Shown here piece after piece: positions 25,605 through 36,115 of a DNA stretch of 64,000 nucleotides. The DNA comes from Alcanivorax jadensis T9. Lineage in GTDB: Bacteria; Pseudomonadota; Gammaproteobacteria; Pseudomonadales; Alcanivoracaceae. The first letter of the stretch is position 1. Every line of letters starts with the position of its first letter. Location: the NCBI RefSeq assembly GCF_000756655.1, contig NZ_ARXU01000002.1, positions 62,001 to 126,000 on the forward strand, read 5' to 3'. The position numbers and the translations under genes are program-made. The notes under the pieces were generated by a model. The model made no database searches. It saw only the letters and a list, made by a program, of their open reading frames with translations, and was not told where the DNA came from.

Positions 25605-25756
25605 GATAAGCCTCCGTCTTTTGTTCTCGGGTATGTCGGATGACAACGCCCGGACTCTAGCAACGGGGTCGACCCCTCCACCCCCTCCTGCGGGAGGGGG
25701 TGAGCGGAAATCGCGAACCGGGTCATGGTTTGCAACGATAGGATTAAGGAGCCTCT

Positions 25757-25859
25757 GTAGGAGCGGCGCTCTCTGTGCCCTGCGGGTATGAGCCGCGAAC
25801 CGAGCGTAGCGAGGAAATGTTTTCCCGAGTACGGTTCGCGGCTCAAACGCCGCTCCTAC
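25757..25859. repeat. REP-type inverted repeat pair
   Basis: GTAGGAGCGGCG at 25757 faces CGCCGCTCCTAC at 25848-25859, with GAGCCGCGAACC and GGTTCGCGGCTC facing inside them. It lies between the LuxR regulator gene and the downstream haem dioxygenase gene on the same strand and could limit read-through. Confidence 0.85.
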
Positions 25860-25877
25860 AGGTGGGGTTTAGAAAGG

Positions 25878-28508
25878 CTATCGTGGTGCGGCGCGCAGGA
25901 CGGCTTCGGTGCGGCTGGAGACGCCGAGTTTGCTGTAGATGTTTTTCAGGTGCCACTTGGTGGTGGTGACGGAGGTGCCGGTCTTTTCGCTGATATGGGC
26001 ATTGCTCAGGCCGCTCTGCAGCAGCTCGAAGATCTCCAGCTCTTTCGGCGTCAGTACCGAGTCCGGATCTACCGCCAGGGGATCGTTGGCGGGCGCCGCA
26101 TCGAAGACAGAAGGGAACAGCTCGGTATAGAAATCCGGCAGCATCAGGGCTCCACTGCCCCATAGCCGCTGCATCAGGCTGGCCAGCCCCGGCGCTTCGT
26201 CAAACACGGAGCGGTTGATGTTGAGCAAGCCGTAACGGGTAATCAGTTCATCCACCCGCTTGGCTTGCTCGCTGGCAGAAAGCCCCTTGCCGGTGATCAC
26301 CAGCAGGTTGGCCTCGATGATGGAGGCCCGGGTCATGATGCCCGCCGCCTTCACCACCGCCAGCAACCGCTGCAACACGGCTTCCGCTTCGGCAAGACGG
26401 CCATTGGCGATCAGCCAGTAGGCCGCGGCCAGCCCTTTGCGCTCCCAACTCTGGCTGTAGGTGGGCGGGGTGCGCGCGGCGTTTTCAGCGACCCAGCCGG
26501 CCAGATCAAACCGTTCCGCCACCGCATCCAGTCGGGCCCAGTGGCCGGTCGTAAACGCCTGGCGCATCATTTCCAGCACCGCCATATTGACGAAGCGTTG
26601 GTAATTTCCCAGCTGCAGGATGCCGAGCAGTTTTTCCAGCATGCGCTCGGAGGGTTTCTGCTTGCCCTGCAAGTGTTGCAACCGCGACAGCGTCAGGTAG
26701 ACAGTGGAAATCACTTCCGTGGCCGAGGCGGATGACACCATGGGCAACAGGTCTTCGCACAGTTGCTGGGCTTCTTCCAGCCGGTTCTGGTCGTACAGCA
26801 CTACCACCATGCCCGTCGCCCACAGGGACCAGGTGGGGCAATCCCGCGAGGTGCCGTGAAAGTGTTCATTGATAAAGGCCACCGCTTCACCGATATGGCC
26901 AAGCTGGTGATTGGCCAGGGCGGTAATCAACCCGGCGTAACCGGCGGTGAAATGATGCCCCAGCCGCAGCAGCACGTCCCGGGCCTGACAGGAAAACGCC
27001 AGTGCGGATTCCAGACGGCCATGCTGCAAATGGTAATAAGCCACCATGGCCAGGGAGAAGGCGCGGATATCCCGGTGCCCGCTACTTTCCATCAGCAGCG
27101 ACAGATTGGCGCCTTCCATGAAGTCGGTGTCGTGTTGAAACAGTTGCAGGTGCATTTCCAGAAAATCGATCACCCGGGCATGGTTTCCCCAGGCAGCTTC
27201 GCCAGTGCGTGTCGCCTCCTTCAAGGCATCCAGGTAATAGCGGGCGCGAAAGAAACGGCGTGACAGGGTCAGGGTGCTGATCAGGGGCGCGGACAGCTCG
27301 TCGCGACTGAGAATCACGCTATCGGGCAGAGTTTCCGCCCAGTCGAGAATATGGGCGGTGTAGCCTTCGCGCAGCCAGTAATCGAACGCCTGCTCCAGGC
27401 AGTGAATGAACAGGCTGTCGTCCCCGGCCCGCTTGGCATGCCACACCGCCTGACGAAAATTCTGCTGACGCACGAAATAGCGGGTGGCCCGGCGATGAAT
27501 CGGCGCGATGCAGTCGGGCATGTCGATGGCCACTCGGGCGCGCAAGAAGTCCTTTAGCAGCGCATGGTAACGGTACCAGCCGGGCTTGCCGGGCACCGGG
27601 ATCAGAAACAGCTCCCGGGAGGTGAGCTCTTCGATCAGGCGGGCGGCGCGATCGCTCTGCAACACCTGGTCGCACAGCTCGGCGCTGAAGCTGTCCAGCA
27701 GAGAGCTCTGCATGAACAGGGTACGGGCGGTATCGGGCAGGCCCTTCAAGACCGCATGGCCGAAGTACTCCATCAACTCCGGCTGGCTGGCATCAAAGTC
27801 CTGCAGGGTCTGCATCCCTGAGCGCATGGCCGCCAGCAGGGCAATCTTGACCCCGGCCATCCAGCCTTCGGTGATGGTAAGCAGGTGGGCCAGCTCGCCC
27901 TCGTCCAGGGCCGTGCCACCCAGGCCTTCATTGAGCGCGGTAACTTCCTCGCGACGGATCTTCAGGTCGGCAGCGCCGATCTCCACCACCGCATCGTCCA
28001 GCCGCAGGCGACTGACATCAAAGGACGGCTGGGTACGACTGGCAATAATCAGATGGACGTCTGCCGGTGGCTGATTCAGCAGGGTGCTGATGACGCTGAG
28101 GGTTTCCGGGCTGCGGATATGCTGAAAGTCATCAAAGACAATAAACAGGGGCTCGCGGACCTGCTCCAGCGCATCAAACAGGGCATCGGCAATGGAAGAT
28201 GGTGGCAACTCAGCCACGTCAAAAGGCATGAACCAGGAGGTATCAAAGGCCGGCACCACTGCCCGGGTGCGTTCGGCAAAACGGCGCAGGAAGCGCACCG
28301 GATCATCATCCGCCGGGCGCAGGTTCAGGGACACAACCGCACGGGACTCGCCCCCGCTCTGCCACTGGCTGAGCAGCGTGGATTTGCCCGCCCCGGCCGG
28401 GGCCAGCAACAGGGTCAGCGGAACCCGGACACAATGATCCAGCAATGCCACCAGTTCCTTCCGGTAGAACCGACCCGCAGCGGGCCGGGACGCATCAGTC
28501 GTACTCAT
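25878..28508 (-). CDS. MalT-type LuxR-family ATP-dependent regulator
   Basis: An 876-aa STAND-class activator. Walker A APAGAGKST lies near residue 38 and a Walker B-like FIVFDD near residue 125; helical TPR-like repeats fill about 350-780, and a LuxR helix-turn-helix (LTPKELEIFELLQSGLSN onward) is at about 805-870. MalT and AlkS share this layout and activate target operons on binding an inducer and ATP. The neighbouring haem dioxygenase gene, downstream on the same strand after 273 bases, is the most obvious target. The inducer is unknown. The start is ATG 28508. Confidence 0.88.
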   Translation of the reverse strand: MSTTDASRPAAGRFYRKELVALLDHCVRVPLTLLLAPAGAGKSTLLSQWQSGGESRAVVSLNLRPADDDPVRFLRRFAERTRAVVPAFDTSWFMPFDVAELPPSSIADALFDALEQVREPLFIVFDDFQHIRSPETLSVISTLLNQPPADVHLIIASRTQPSFDVSRLRLDDAVVEIGAADLKIRREEVTALNEGLGGTALDEGELAHLLTITEGWMAGVKIALLAAMRSGMQTLQDFDASQPELMEYFGHAVLKGLPDTARTLFMQSSLLDSFSAELCDQVLQSDRAARLIEELTSRELFLIPVPGKPGWYRYHALLKDFLRARVAIDMPDCIAPIHRRATRYFVRQQNFRQAVWHAKRAGDDSLFIHCLEQAFDYWLREGYTAHILDWAETLPDSVILSRDELSAPLISTLTLSRRFFRARYYLDALKEATRTGEAAWGNHARVIDFLEMHLQLFQHDTDFMEGANLSLLMESSGHRDIRAFSLAMVAYYHLQHGRLESALAFSCQARDVLLRLGHHFTAGYAGLITALANHQLGHIGEAVAFINEHFHGTSRDCPTWSLWATGMVVVLYDQNRLEEAQQLCEDLLPMVSSASATEVISTVYLTLSRLQHLQGKQKPSERMLEKLLGILQLGNYQRFVNMAVLEMMRQAFTTGHWARLDAVAERFDLAGWVAENAARTPPTYSQSWERKGLAAAYWLIANGRLAEAEAVLQRLLAVVKAAGIMTRASIIEANLLVITGKGLSASEQAKRVDELITRYGLLNINRSVFDEAPGLASLMQRLWGSGALMLPDFYTELFPSVFDAAPANDPLAVDPDSVLTPKELEIFELLQSGLSNAHISEKTGTSVTTTKWHLKNIYSKLGVSSRTEAVLRAAPR

Positions 28509-28778
28509 TTCTGGTCTGCCTAGCGTGTTTTTATTGTTGTCGGCCTGGATGGGACGTCAGTACCGATATGCAAACTAGCGGATATCGATACGACCGGCCC
28601 GGCATTTGATCACAACTTGAGCAACCGGGTAGCACCGTGGCCGCAAATCACAAAAGGGGGTCGCAACGAAGGGGACGGGGAAAAATCGAAATGGTGGAGC
28701 CATCAATACGCTAACGGTGCCAGCCCTTCGCGATGCAAGCATCGCTTCCCACAAGGACCTGAATGCCCCGGCAGCCAC
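28509..28778. other. Intergenic region between luxR start and folE2 terminator
   Basis: No gene is seen. Promoter sequences for the LuxR gene should lie near 28509-28600. A small REP-like palindrome (GCGATGCAAGCATCGC) lies at about 28729. Confidence 0.5.
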
Positions 28779-28812
28779 AAAAAAGCCCCCTTCCCGTTAA
28801 GGAAGGAGGCTT
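28779..28812 (-). terminator. Terminator of folE2
   Basis: On the minus strand, AAGCCTCCTTCC pairs with GGAAGGGGGCTT, followed by a run of T. It starts about 20 bases after the folE2 stop codon. Confidence 0.9.
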
Positions 28813-28832
28813 TAAAGAACTCCCTGAGAGGA

Positions 28833-29792
28833 TCAGGGAATCGGCAGGTAGCCACCGTCCACTTCTTTGGTGACGATCGCCACCGCGTTGTGGGCATGCA
28901 GGCTTTCCAGGTGGTTCACACGCAGCCAGAAGTCCTTGTAGCACCCCTGCGGGTTCAAGGCCTGCTTGAGACGGCGCGCCGCATCCTCGCAGAACATCAG
29001 GTTCTGACCGTTAAGCAGGGCAAATTCCTGCTCGTCCACCCGTTTCACGGCGGTCTGCACCGGCGTTTTCAGGGAACCCTCGATGGAATCGATCAAGGCG
29101 GTGATCGGGAAGGCATCCCCTTCGGTGTGGTCCAGCAACACCCGCACCTGGGCCACGGAGCGCTGGCTGTGTGGGGTCGCCAGGATGCCCTCTTCGGTAC
29201 CAAGCCATTCGAACACCGCATCCGCATCCACTTTGCCTTCGGCAAAATCGCGGCGGAACTGTTCCTGAATCAGCTGGCGGGACAGCGCTGCAGAACAGGG
29301 GCAGGTAGAGGAATATGGCACTTCCACGTACATCTCGATACGCATGCCTTCTTCACACAGGGTGCCCTTGATGCTCACCGGATAGCTCTTCCAGCCGGAG
29401 TAGCTGCTTTTCAGGGCCGGGCGACGCATGGAGTATTCAAAGTCCAGCTGCACAAAGCCACGCGTACTGAGGCCTTCATGGGTCTGCAGGAAATTACGCA
29501 GCAGCTGCTCGATGGACGCGGCACTGACCGAATGGTCGCCGAAGGTCTCTTCCAGCATCAGGAACAGCCGGGACATATGAATGCCCTTGGCGTCCGGATT
29601 GGCCAGGTTCACATAGGCCTGAATGGACGTGCTCACCGGGCGCTCGCCGGCCAGGGTGTCACTGACCCGGGCTGGCAGATGAATTTCGCTCATGCCGACC
29701 CAATCCAGGGTGCTATGGATGTGATCCACCATGGAATTGGACGCAACGTCCGGCATCTGTTTGGTGCCACCGGCACCCGTTTCACGTGTCAT
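28833..29792 (-). CDS. folE2: GTP cyclohydrolase FolE2 (type IB)
   Basis: A 319-aa enzyme that makes 7,8-dihydroneopterin triphosphate, the first step of folate and queuosine pterins. The family marks are [25 protein letters not shown] with the metal-binding Cys, HSQRSVAQV and [13 protein letters not shown]. Type IB enzymes work without zinc and are often Zur-controlled backups for FolE; the zinc-uptake locus at 16-20 kb makes this relevant. No Zur box was recognised upstream. The start is ATG 29792 after GGAG; ATG 29804 is an alternative. Confidence 0.93.
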   Translation of the reverse strand: MTRETGAGGTKQMPDVASNSMVDHIHSTLDWVGMSEIHLPARVSDTLAGERPVSTSIQAYVNLANPDAKGIHMSRLFLMLEETFGDHSVSAASIEQLLRNFLQTHEGLSTRGFVQLDFEYSMRRPALKSSYSGWKSYPVSIKGTLCEEGMRIEMYVEVPYSSTCPCSAALSRQLIQEQFRRDFAEGKVDADAVFEWLGTEEGILATPHSQRSVAQVRVLLDHTEGDAFPITALIDSIEGSLKTPVQTAVKRVDEQEFALLNGQNLMFCEDAARRLKQALNPQGCYKDFWLRVNHLESLHAHNAVAIVTKEVDGGYLPIP

Positions 29793-29966
29793 GGGATTCT
29801 CCATAGGGGCGTGCAAGGGGCCATGATAGGACCCTCCGGGTGAACAAAACGGTAACCCGGCCGTCATCGCCCTGACTGACAAGGGGGGCAAGTCTAGCAG
29901 AAAGTATCCCGCAAATTGACCATTTGCGGGCGCGGCTTTGTCTATGGGATTGACAGAAGCGGGCTA

Positions 29967-30860
29967 TCAGTCAGCCAGGCCGCTATCGTCAGTAACTCCA
30001 ACCAGTTCCTGAAAGCGGGCCAACTCGTGCAGCGGCCGGAACATTTCTTCGCTACGGGCGTGGCGACGCAGGGTTTCCGAGGTCTGGATGGCAGCCTCCA
30101 GATCGGTAAAGGCATTATCGATTTCGCCCAGCCCGGCCCAGGCGCAGGCGCGCTGGTATAGGGCATGGGAGTTCTCTTCATCCACTTCCAGTACCCGGTC
30201 GCACAGGCTCAGGGCCCAGCGCTGCTCCCCCAGCTCCAGGGCCGCATCCGCCTTCCAGGCCAAGGCTTCCGGATCGTCCGGGCGCAGTTCCAGAATCCGG
30301 TCGTAGAGCTCGATCTTGGCCTGGGCACTGGGCTCTTTGGTGGCCTTCAGCCACAGGCTGTGGATCTCGTTGGTACGCTCGATCTCTTCCTGGTTTTCGG
30401 CGATGGTCAGGGACTTCTTGCGCAGCTCCCGTTCCAGGTCCGCCAGGCGAGCCTCGTACTCACTGGTGAGGCGGGCCATTTCCTTTTCCGCGTAGACCCG
30501 CACGTTGTCCTTCAGGTCACGGATGGTGGACCAGCCCACCAGGGCCAGAATGGAGGCGGCGCCGGCAATCAGATAGAAGAAGTAGGTCACCGTATTGGTG
30601 GCGTAGCCCATGGCCTTGTCCGCCACTTCCAGCTCCCGGTCGGTGACCAGCAGGTTCATCTGGTTACGGTACTCCATCATGTCCTGACGGAGGTTACGCA
30701 GCTCGCCAAGGATCCAGTTTTCCCGAAACTGGGAAATCACCGGCCCCTTTTCGATTTCGCTTTCAGCTTCCTGGCGGGGAGCCTCATCGGGTTCCGCCAT
30801 TACCGTGGGCGCCAGGCCCATAAACAACACCCCCAGCAAAGCCAGGCGCGCAAGTCGCAT
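29967..30860 (-). CDS. Membrane-anchored TPR protein
   Basis: A 297-aa protein. The N-terminus is a hydrophobic signal (MRLARLALLGVLFMGLAP), a transmembrane segment lies at about residues 93-115 (YFFYLIAGAASILALVGW), a charged coiled coil follows (about 118-165), then tetratricopeptide-like repeats (IELYDRILELRPDDPEALAW; ALSLCDRVLEVDEENSHALY). It probably scaffolds proteins at the inner membrane. No partner is evident. ATG 30860 is chosen so that the signal starts the protein; an in-frame TTG lies 42 bases upstream. Confidence 0.65.
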   Translation of the reverse strand: MRLARLALLGVLFMGLAPTVMAEPDEAPRQEAESEIEKGPVISQFRENWILGELRNLRQDMMEYRNQMNLLVTDRELEVADKAMGYATNTVTYFFYLIAGAASILALVGWSTIRDLKDNVRVYAEKEMARLTSEYEARLADLERELRKKSLTIAENQEEIERTNEIHSLWLKATKEPSAQAKIELYDRILELRPDDPEALAWKADAALELGEQRWALSLCDRVLEVDEENSHALYQRACAWAGLGEIDNAFTDLEAAIQTSETLRRHARSEEMFRPLHELARFQELVGVTDDSGLAD

Positions 30861-31144
30861 TGTCTGCAAGACTCTATCCTCAATCTGTCGACTTACGTTC
30901 AAAAACGGCCCACGAAGCGGTCGCTTCAGGCCCAGGGTATGGTCGCATTAAGCCCTGCCATGCGCCACCACTGTGGCCACATTGGCCAGGACAGCTCAAC
31001 CCCGGGAACGGTTTTGCCCAGCGCGCAATATTGATTCAACTAAGGGAGGGGTTTCGGCCCATGACAGGGCTTGAGGCAAATCCCGCGCAGGCCAGAGAAG
31101 ACGTAGAGTGGCGCGGTTTTGGCGGGTTCCCGTCGGCAGTTACT
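30861..31144. other. Intergenic region upstream of the ectR promoter
   Basis: Between the divergent TPR gene and the ectR promoter. No coding pattern, RNA gene or obvious repeat was recognised. Confidence 0.4.
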
Positions 31145-31173
31145 TTGACTTCTAAATGTTTTATCTCTAAAAT
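31145..31173 (+). promoter_or_regulatory. Probable sigma70 promoter for ectR-ectABC
   Basis: TTGACT (31145-31150), a 17-base spacer, then TAAAAT (31168-31173), in an AT-rich patch. Each hexamer is one base from consensus. It points toward ectR, but the 267-bp repeat element separates it from the gene, so the leader would be about 350 bases. Confidence 0.6.
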
Positions 31174-31228
31174 AGCTTATCACTTTTAGCAAGGAATTAC
31201 TTGGCGTTGCCCTGAACGGTGCGAGGTC

Positions 31229-31495
31229 AAGGAGCCTCTGAATAACTCCTTGCATGCTCAGTCTTTCAGGCTGGTTCGCAATCTAGGCGCAATGTTGAAG
31301 GTGTGTGTCAACCCATCGAGACATTGTAACAAAGAGTGCGGGCCAGCCTGGAAGACCCGGAGGGCGCGGCCTGAAGGGCACATCTGCTGCGCTTTGTCGC
31401 TAGGAAAGGGAACCACCCTGACCGTCGCAACAAAACACAACAGCTGCACCCTTCAGGCCACGCTGAGTACGCAAGGAGTTACTCAGAGGCTCCTT
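31229..31495. mobile_element. MITE-like element with 33-bp terminal inverted repeats
   Basis: The ends 31229-31261 and 31463-31495 match over 33 bases with three mismatches, beginning AAGGAGCCTCTGA. Inside, GGCCTGAAGGG faces CCCTTCAGGCC as part of a longer imperfect stem of about 33 bases. There is no transposase frame. If the ends are taken as GGAGCC/GGCTCC, the flanks are TCAA and TTAA, close to a 4-bp target duplication. The short TIR pattern recalls IS5-type elements, which is a guess. It sits in the ectR leader. Confidence 0.75.
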
Positions 31496-31531
31496 AAATC
31501 CTTACATCTCAAAGGTGATTGCAGACATCCT

Positions 31532-32122
31532 ATGTCTAATAACGGTCACATTACTTTGTTATCAAGAGAACTCACGGCAATGGCCAGACACGAAGACGTG
31601 CTGATCGCTTTACGACAGATTATCCGCGCCACCGACCTGTACTCACGGAAATTGAGCAAGGTCTCCGGCCTGACATCGCCGCAACTGCTTATCATGCAGG
31701 CGATCTCTGCCCACGGTGAAATCACCATGGGAGATCTGGCCAATGAGGTTTCCCTCAGCCAGGCCACCATTACCACGATTCTGGATCGCCTGGAAAAGCG
31801 GGAGCTGGTCGAGCGCAAGCGCGGCGAGCAGGACAAACGCCGGGTGTATGCCCACCTTACCCGGGCCGGCGATGAAATTATCGACAAGGCCCCTACCCCG
31901 CTTCAGGACGAATTCATCGAGCGTTTTGACCGCCTGGAAGATTGGGAGCAGTCCTTGATACTGAGCTCCCTGCAACGGGTGGCCGCCATGATGAATGCCG
32001 GAGACATCGATGCGTCTCCAGTACTGGACCTGGGCGCTATTGACCGCGCCCAACCAGCGGTGGACTTAAGCAGCCGCCGCGAACGCGAAGCCAACTCTTT
32101 CTCTAAAACGGACCAAAAGTGA
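31532..32122 (+). CDS. ectR: MarR-family ectoine operon regulator EctR
   Basis: A 196-aa MarR protein with a winged helix at about residues 45-115 (EITMGDLANEVSLSQATITT; LEKRELVERKRGEQDKRRVY), placed four bases before ectA, as for EctR regulators that repress ectABC in methylotrophs. Here it is transcribed in the same direction as ectABC and seems to be the first gene of the operon, so it may control itself. A shorter product from ATG 31580 (MARHEDVLIALRQII) is possible, since that start has a comparable leader. Confidence 0.85.
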   Translation: MSNNGHITLLSRELTAMARHEDVLIALRQIIRATDLYSRKLSKVSGLTSPQLLIMQAISAHGEITMGDLANEVSLSQATITTILDRLEKRELVERKRGEQDKRRVYAHLTRAGDEIIDKAPTPLQDEFIERFDRLEDWEQSLILSSLQRVAAMMNAGDIDASPVLDLGAIDRAQPAVDLSSRREREANSFSKTDQK

Positions 32123-32126
32123 AACC

Positions 32127-34024
<1,898 letters not shown>

Positions 34025-34091
34025 CAGGCTGCCCGCTCCCCCTCCCCGGGGGAGCCTTTCCTCTCTCCCTTTTTGCTCAGGAGTCATATTC

Positions 34092-34487
34092 ATGATCGTT
34101 CGTACTCTGGCTGAAGCCGAAAAATCAGAGCGTTGTGTCAAAGCCGAAAACGGCAACTGGCAGTCTGTGCGCCTGTCTCTGAAAGATGACAAGATGGGTC
34201 ACTCCTTCAACATCACCACCATCTTCAAGGGCACCAAGACCCACATCCATTACAAGAACCACTGGGAATCCGTGTACGTGATTTCCGGCAACGGCAAGAT
34301 CGAAACCATCGCCGACGGCAAGGTCTATGATCTCACCCCCGGCACTATCTACCTGCTCGACGAACACGACGAGCACTGGCTCTACGGTGGCGACGAAGAC
34401 ATGGTGGTGGCCTGCGCTTTCACCCCGCCCCTGAGCGGCAAGGAAGTGCACGACGAGCACGGCGTGTACCCGGCGGATCTTGATTAA
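34092..34487 (+). CDS. ectC: Ectoine synthase
   Basis: A 131-aa cupin that closes the ring of N-gamma-acetyldiaminobutyrate to ectoine. [31 protein letters not shown] and [12 protein letters not shown] provide the cupin metal and substrate residues. It has a good leader (CAGGAGT). No ectD or ask gene follows, so hydroxyectoine synthesis is not supported by this window. The operon ends in a strong terminator. Confidence 0.96.
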   Translation: MIVRTLAEAEKSERCVKAENGNWQSVRLSLKDDKMGHSFNITTIFKGTKTHIHYKNHWESVYVISGNGKIETIADGKVYDLTPGTIYLLDEHDEHWLYGGDEDMVVACAFTPPLSGKEVHDEHGVYPADLD

Positions 34488-34512
34488 GAGACGCAGCTAC
34501 ACGAATGCACGT

Positions 34513-34547
34513 AAAAAAACGGGGCGCTTTTCAGCGCCCCGTTTTTT
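34513..34547 (+). terminator. Terminator of the ectoine operon
   Basis: AAAAACGGGGCGC pairs with GCGCCCCGTTTTT around a TTTTCA loop, 26 bases after ectC. The A-run and T-run would also serve the opposite strand. Confidence 0.93.
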
Positions 34548-34564
34548 ATGTGAAACAAACATCT

Positions 34565-34638
34565 TTTCACCACAGAGAGCATAGAGGGCCCAGAGTGCAA
34601 CCCTTTTCTCTATGCGCTCCGCGACCTCTGAGGTGAAA
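34565..34638. repeat. Nine-base-periodic CACAGAG palindrome
   Basis: TTTCACCACAGAG (34565-34577) faces CTCTGAGGTGAAA (34626-34638), and GAGAGCATAGAG faces CTCTATGCGCTC inside it. The arms have a 9-base rhythm (ACAGAGAGC, ATAGAGGGC, CCAGAGTGC). It fills the gap between convergent ectC and dcaP. A close relative is at 58394. Confidence 0.78.
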
Positions 34639-34646
34639 TGTTTTCT

Positions 34647-35840
34647 TTAGAATGCGTACTTGGCCGTAAGCTGTACGCGCTTCAGGTTACCGTCATCACC
34701 GGCCTCGGTTTCCCGCTCGGCATAGATCAACTCGCCCCCCAGAGACAGCGGCTTGGCCACCTGCCAGATCAGGTTGGCATGGGCGCTCTGCACGCTTTCA
34801 TTACTGGTGCCCGCCACAGTGTCCGGGTTGTCCGCTTCGCTCATGGATACCGCAAAATTGGACCGCCAAGTATCATTCCAGTGGTGACGCAGGGCCAGAA
34901 CCGCACTCCACTGATCAATCAGATCGATATCACCGTCCGCTTCAATCTGCCCGGAGCGGAACGCATTCAGCGTGTGGTAACGGCCAATGGCGTTGCCGTA
35001 ATTGAGCTGGAAGCGCACGTCGTCCATCTCGCCCAACATCATCTTGCCCGCCAGAGCCAGACCATAACCGTATTCGCTTTCGTCACGGTCCTGCCCACCA
35101 ATATTGTCCTGATAGGCCAGCTCACGCCCCATGCCGGAAAGGCTCACATTGCCCCAGTCGCCGGTCAGGTTGTAGCGCAACACCACATCAGGCACACCGT
35201 TATCGTCGTAGGGATTTTCCGCACCGCCGTAGAGGGTGGTGGACGGGTTTTCCAGGGCCAGCATGATTGGGCCAGTGGTGTAGCGAATCTGCGCTTGCCG
35301 CTGGAACACGGTGCCGGCAGCCCCGACAAAGTCCAGGGTTTCCGGTAGCGCGCTCACATTGAAGAAGGTGGACCAGGTTTGCCCGAACAACCATTTGTCC
35401 CAGCTCAGATAGGCATGGCGAATCCGCGGCGCATAGCTGTTGGTAATACGCTCATTACCCAGGCCGTTGGTCTGAAAATCGATCTCGATGTGGCCTTTCA
35501 CATCCCCCACCGGGGTATGCGTCACGCTCTTTAGCCAGAAACGGCTTTGTTTGGCGATCATGTGCAGCTTGCCGGAACCCTCTTCACCGGCGACGGGAAT
35601 GGTAGAGGGCACCATAAAGTCTTCCCCGATTGCCGACGATGCTTCTTCCCCATCACTGTATTTGCTGAAAATGGTATCGGCTTTGATAAAACCGCCGAAG
35701 GTGATCTGACTATTGCCACCGCTGTGCTGCAGCTTGTTCTCCAGATCGGCAACGCGCTCCTCCAGCGTTGCGGCACCTGCGATACCCGCGTGGGCAAACA
35801 AAACGGCGGCACACAGGTACGTGGGTTTTATTGCTGTCAT
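34647..35840 (-). CDS. DcaP-type outer-membrane porin
   Basis: A 397-aa protein. A signal peptide ends at about residue 23 (GIAGA), a short coiled coil follows (LEERVADLENKLQ, about 25-38), then a beta barrel (FGGFIKADTIFSKY; FWLKSVTHTPVGDVKGHIEI) ending in Phe. This matches the DcaP family of trimeric porins known from Acinetobacter, which admit dicarboxylates and other small anions. It lies between ectoine and acetate genes; a role in acid uptake is inferred. Confidence 0.85.
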   Translation of the reverse strand: MTAIKPTYLCAAVLFAHAGIAGAATLEERVADLENKLQHSGGNSQITFGGFIKADTIFSKYSDGEEASSAIGEDFMVPSTIPVAGEEGSGKLHMIAKQSRFWLKSVTHTPVGDVKGHIEIDFQTNGLGNERITNSYAPRIRHAYLSWDKWLFGQTWSTFFNVSALPETLDFVGAAGTVFQRQAQIRYTTGPIMLALENPSTTLYGGAENPYDDNGVPDVVLRYNLTGDWGNVSLSGMGRELAYQDNIGGQDRDESEYGYGLALAGKMMLGEMDDVRFQLNYGNAIGRYHTLNAFRSGQIEADGDIDLIDQWSAVLALRHHWNDTWRSNFAVSMSEADNPDTVAGTSNESVQSAHANLIWQVAKPLSLGGELIYAERETEAGDDGNLKRVQLTAKYAF

Positions 35841-36115
35841 GGCCCTGTCCTCTTGTTTTCATCAACACGTAAGTCACTCCACGAACAGCTTGCTCGGACC
35901 CTGTGTGCTCAACTATTAGCCATAGGTCGAAGTCCGTGACATCCCAGAAGCCCGGAGCAGCAGGCCCACTACGATGCCTTGCCGGTTTTGCCTTGTTGCC
36001 TGAAGCCTGCCGCCTGTTGCGCTACTAAGACCAAGGTCTAATTCAGACCCCCGTCGTGCTTTCGCACACTGGCAATACTCCTATAACAACTGCATCACAT
36101 CAGTGAGGAAGCCCC

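Noticed and set aside
24258-25643. 461-codon plus-strand frame across the haem dioxygenase gene
   Set aside because: Antisense shadow. The minus-strand frame carries all catalytic motifs.
34488-34646. ectD or ask gene after ectC
   Set aside because: Only a terminator and a palindromic repeat lie between ectC and the convergent porin gene.
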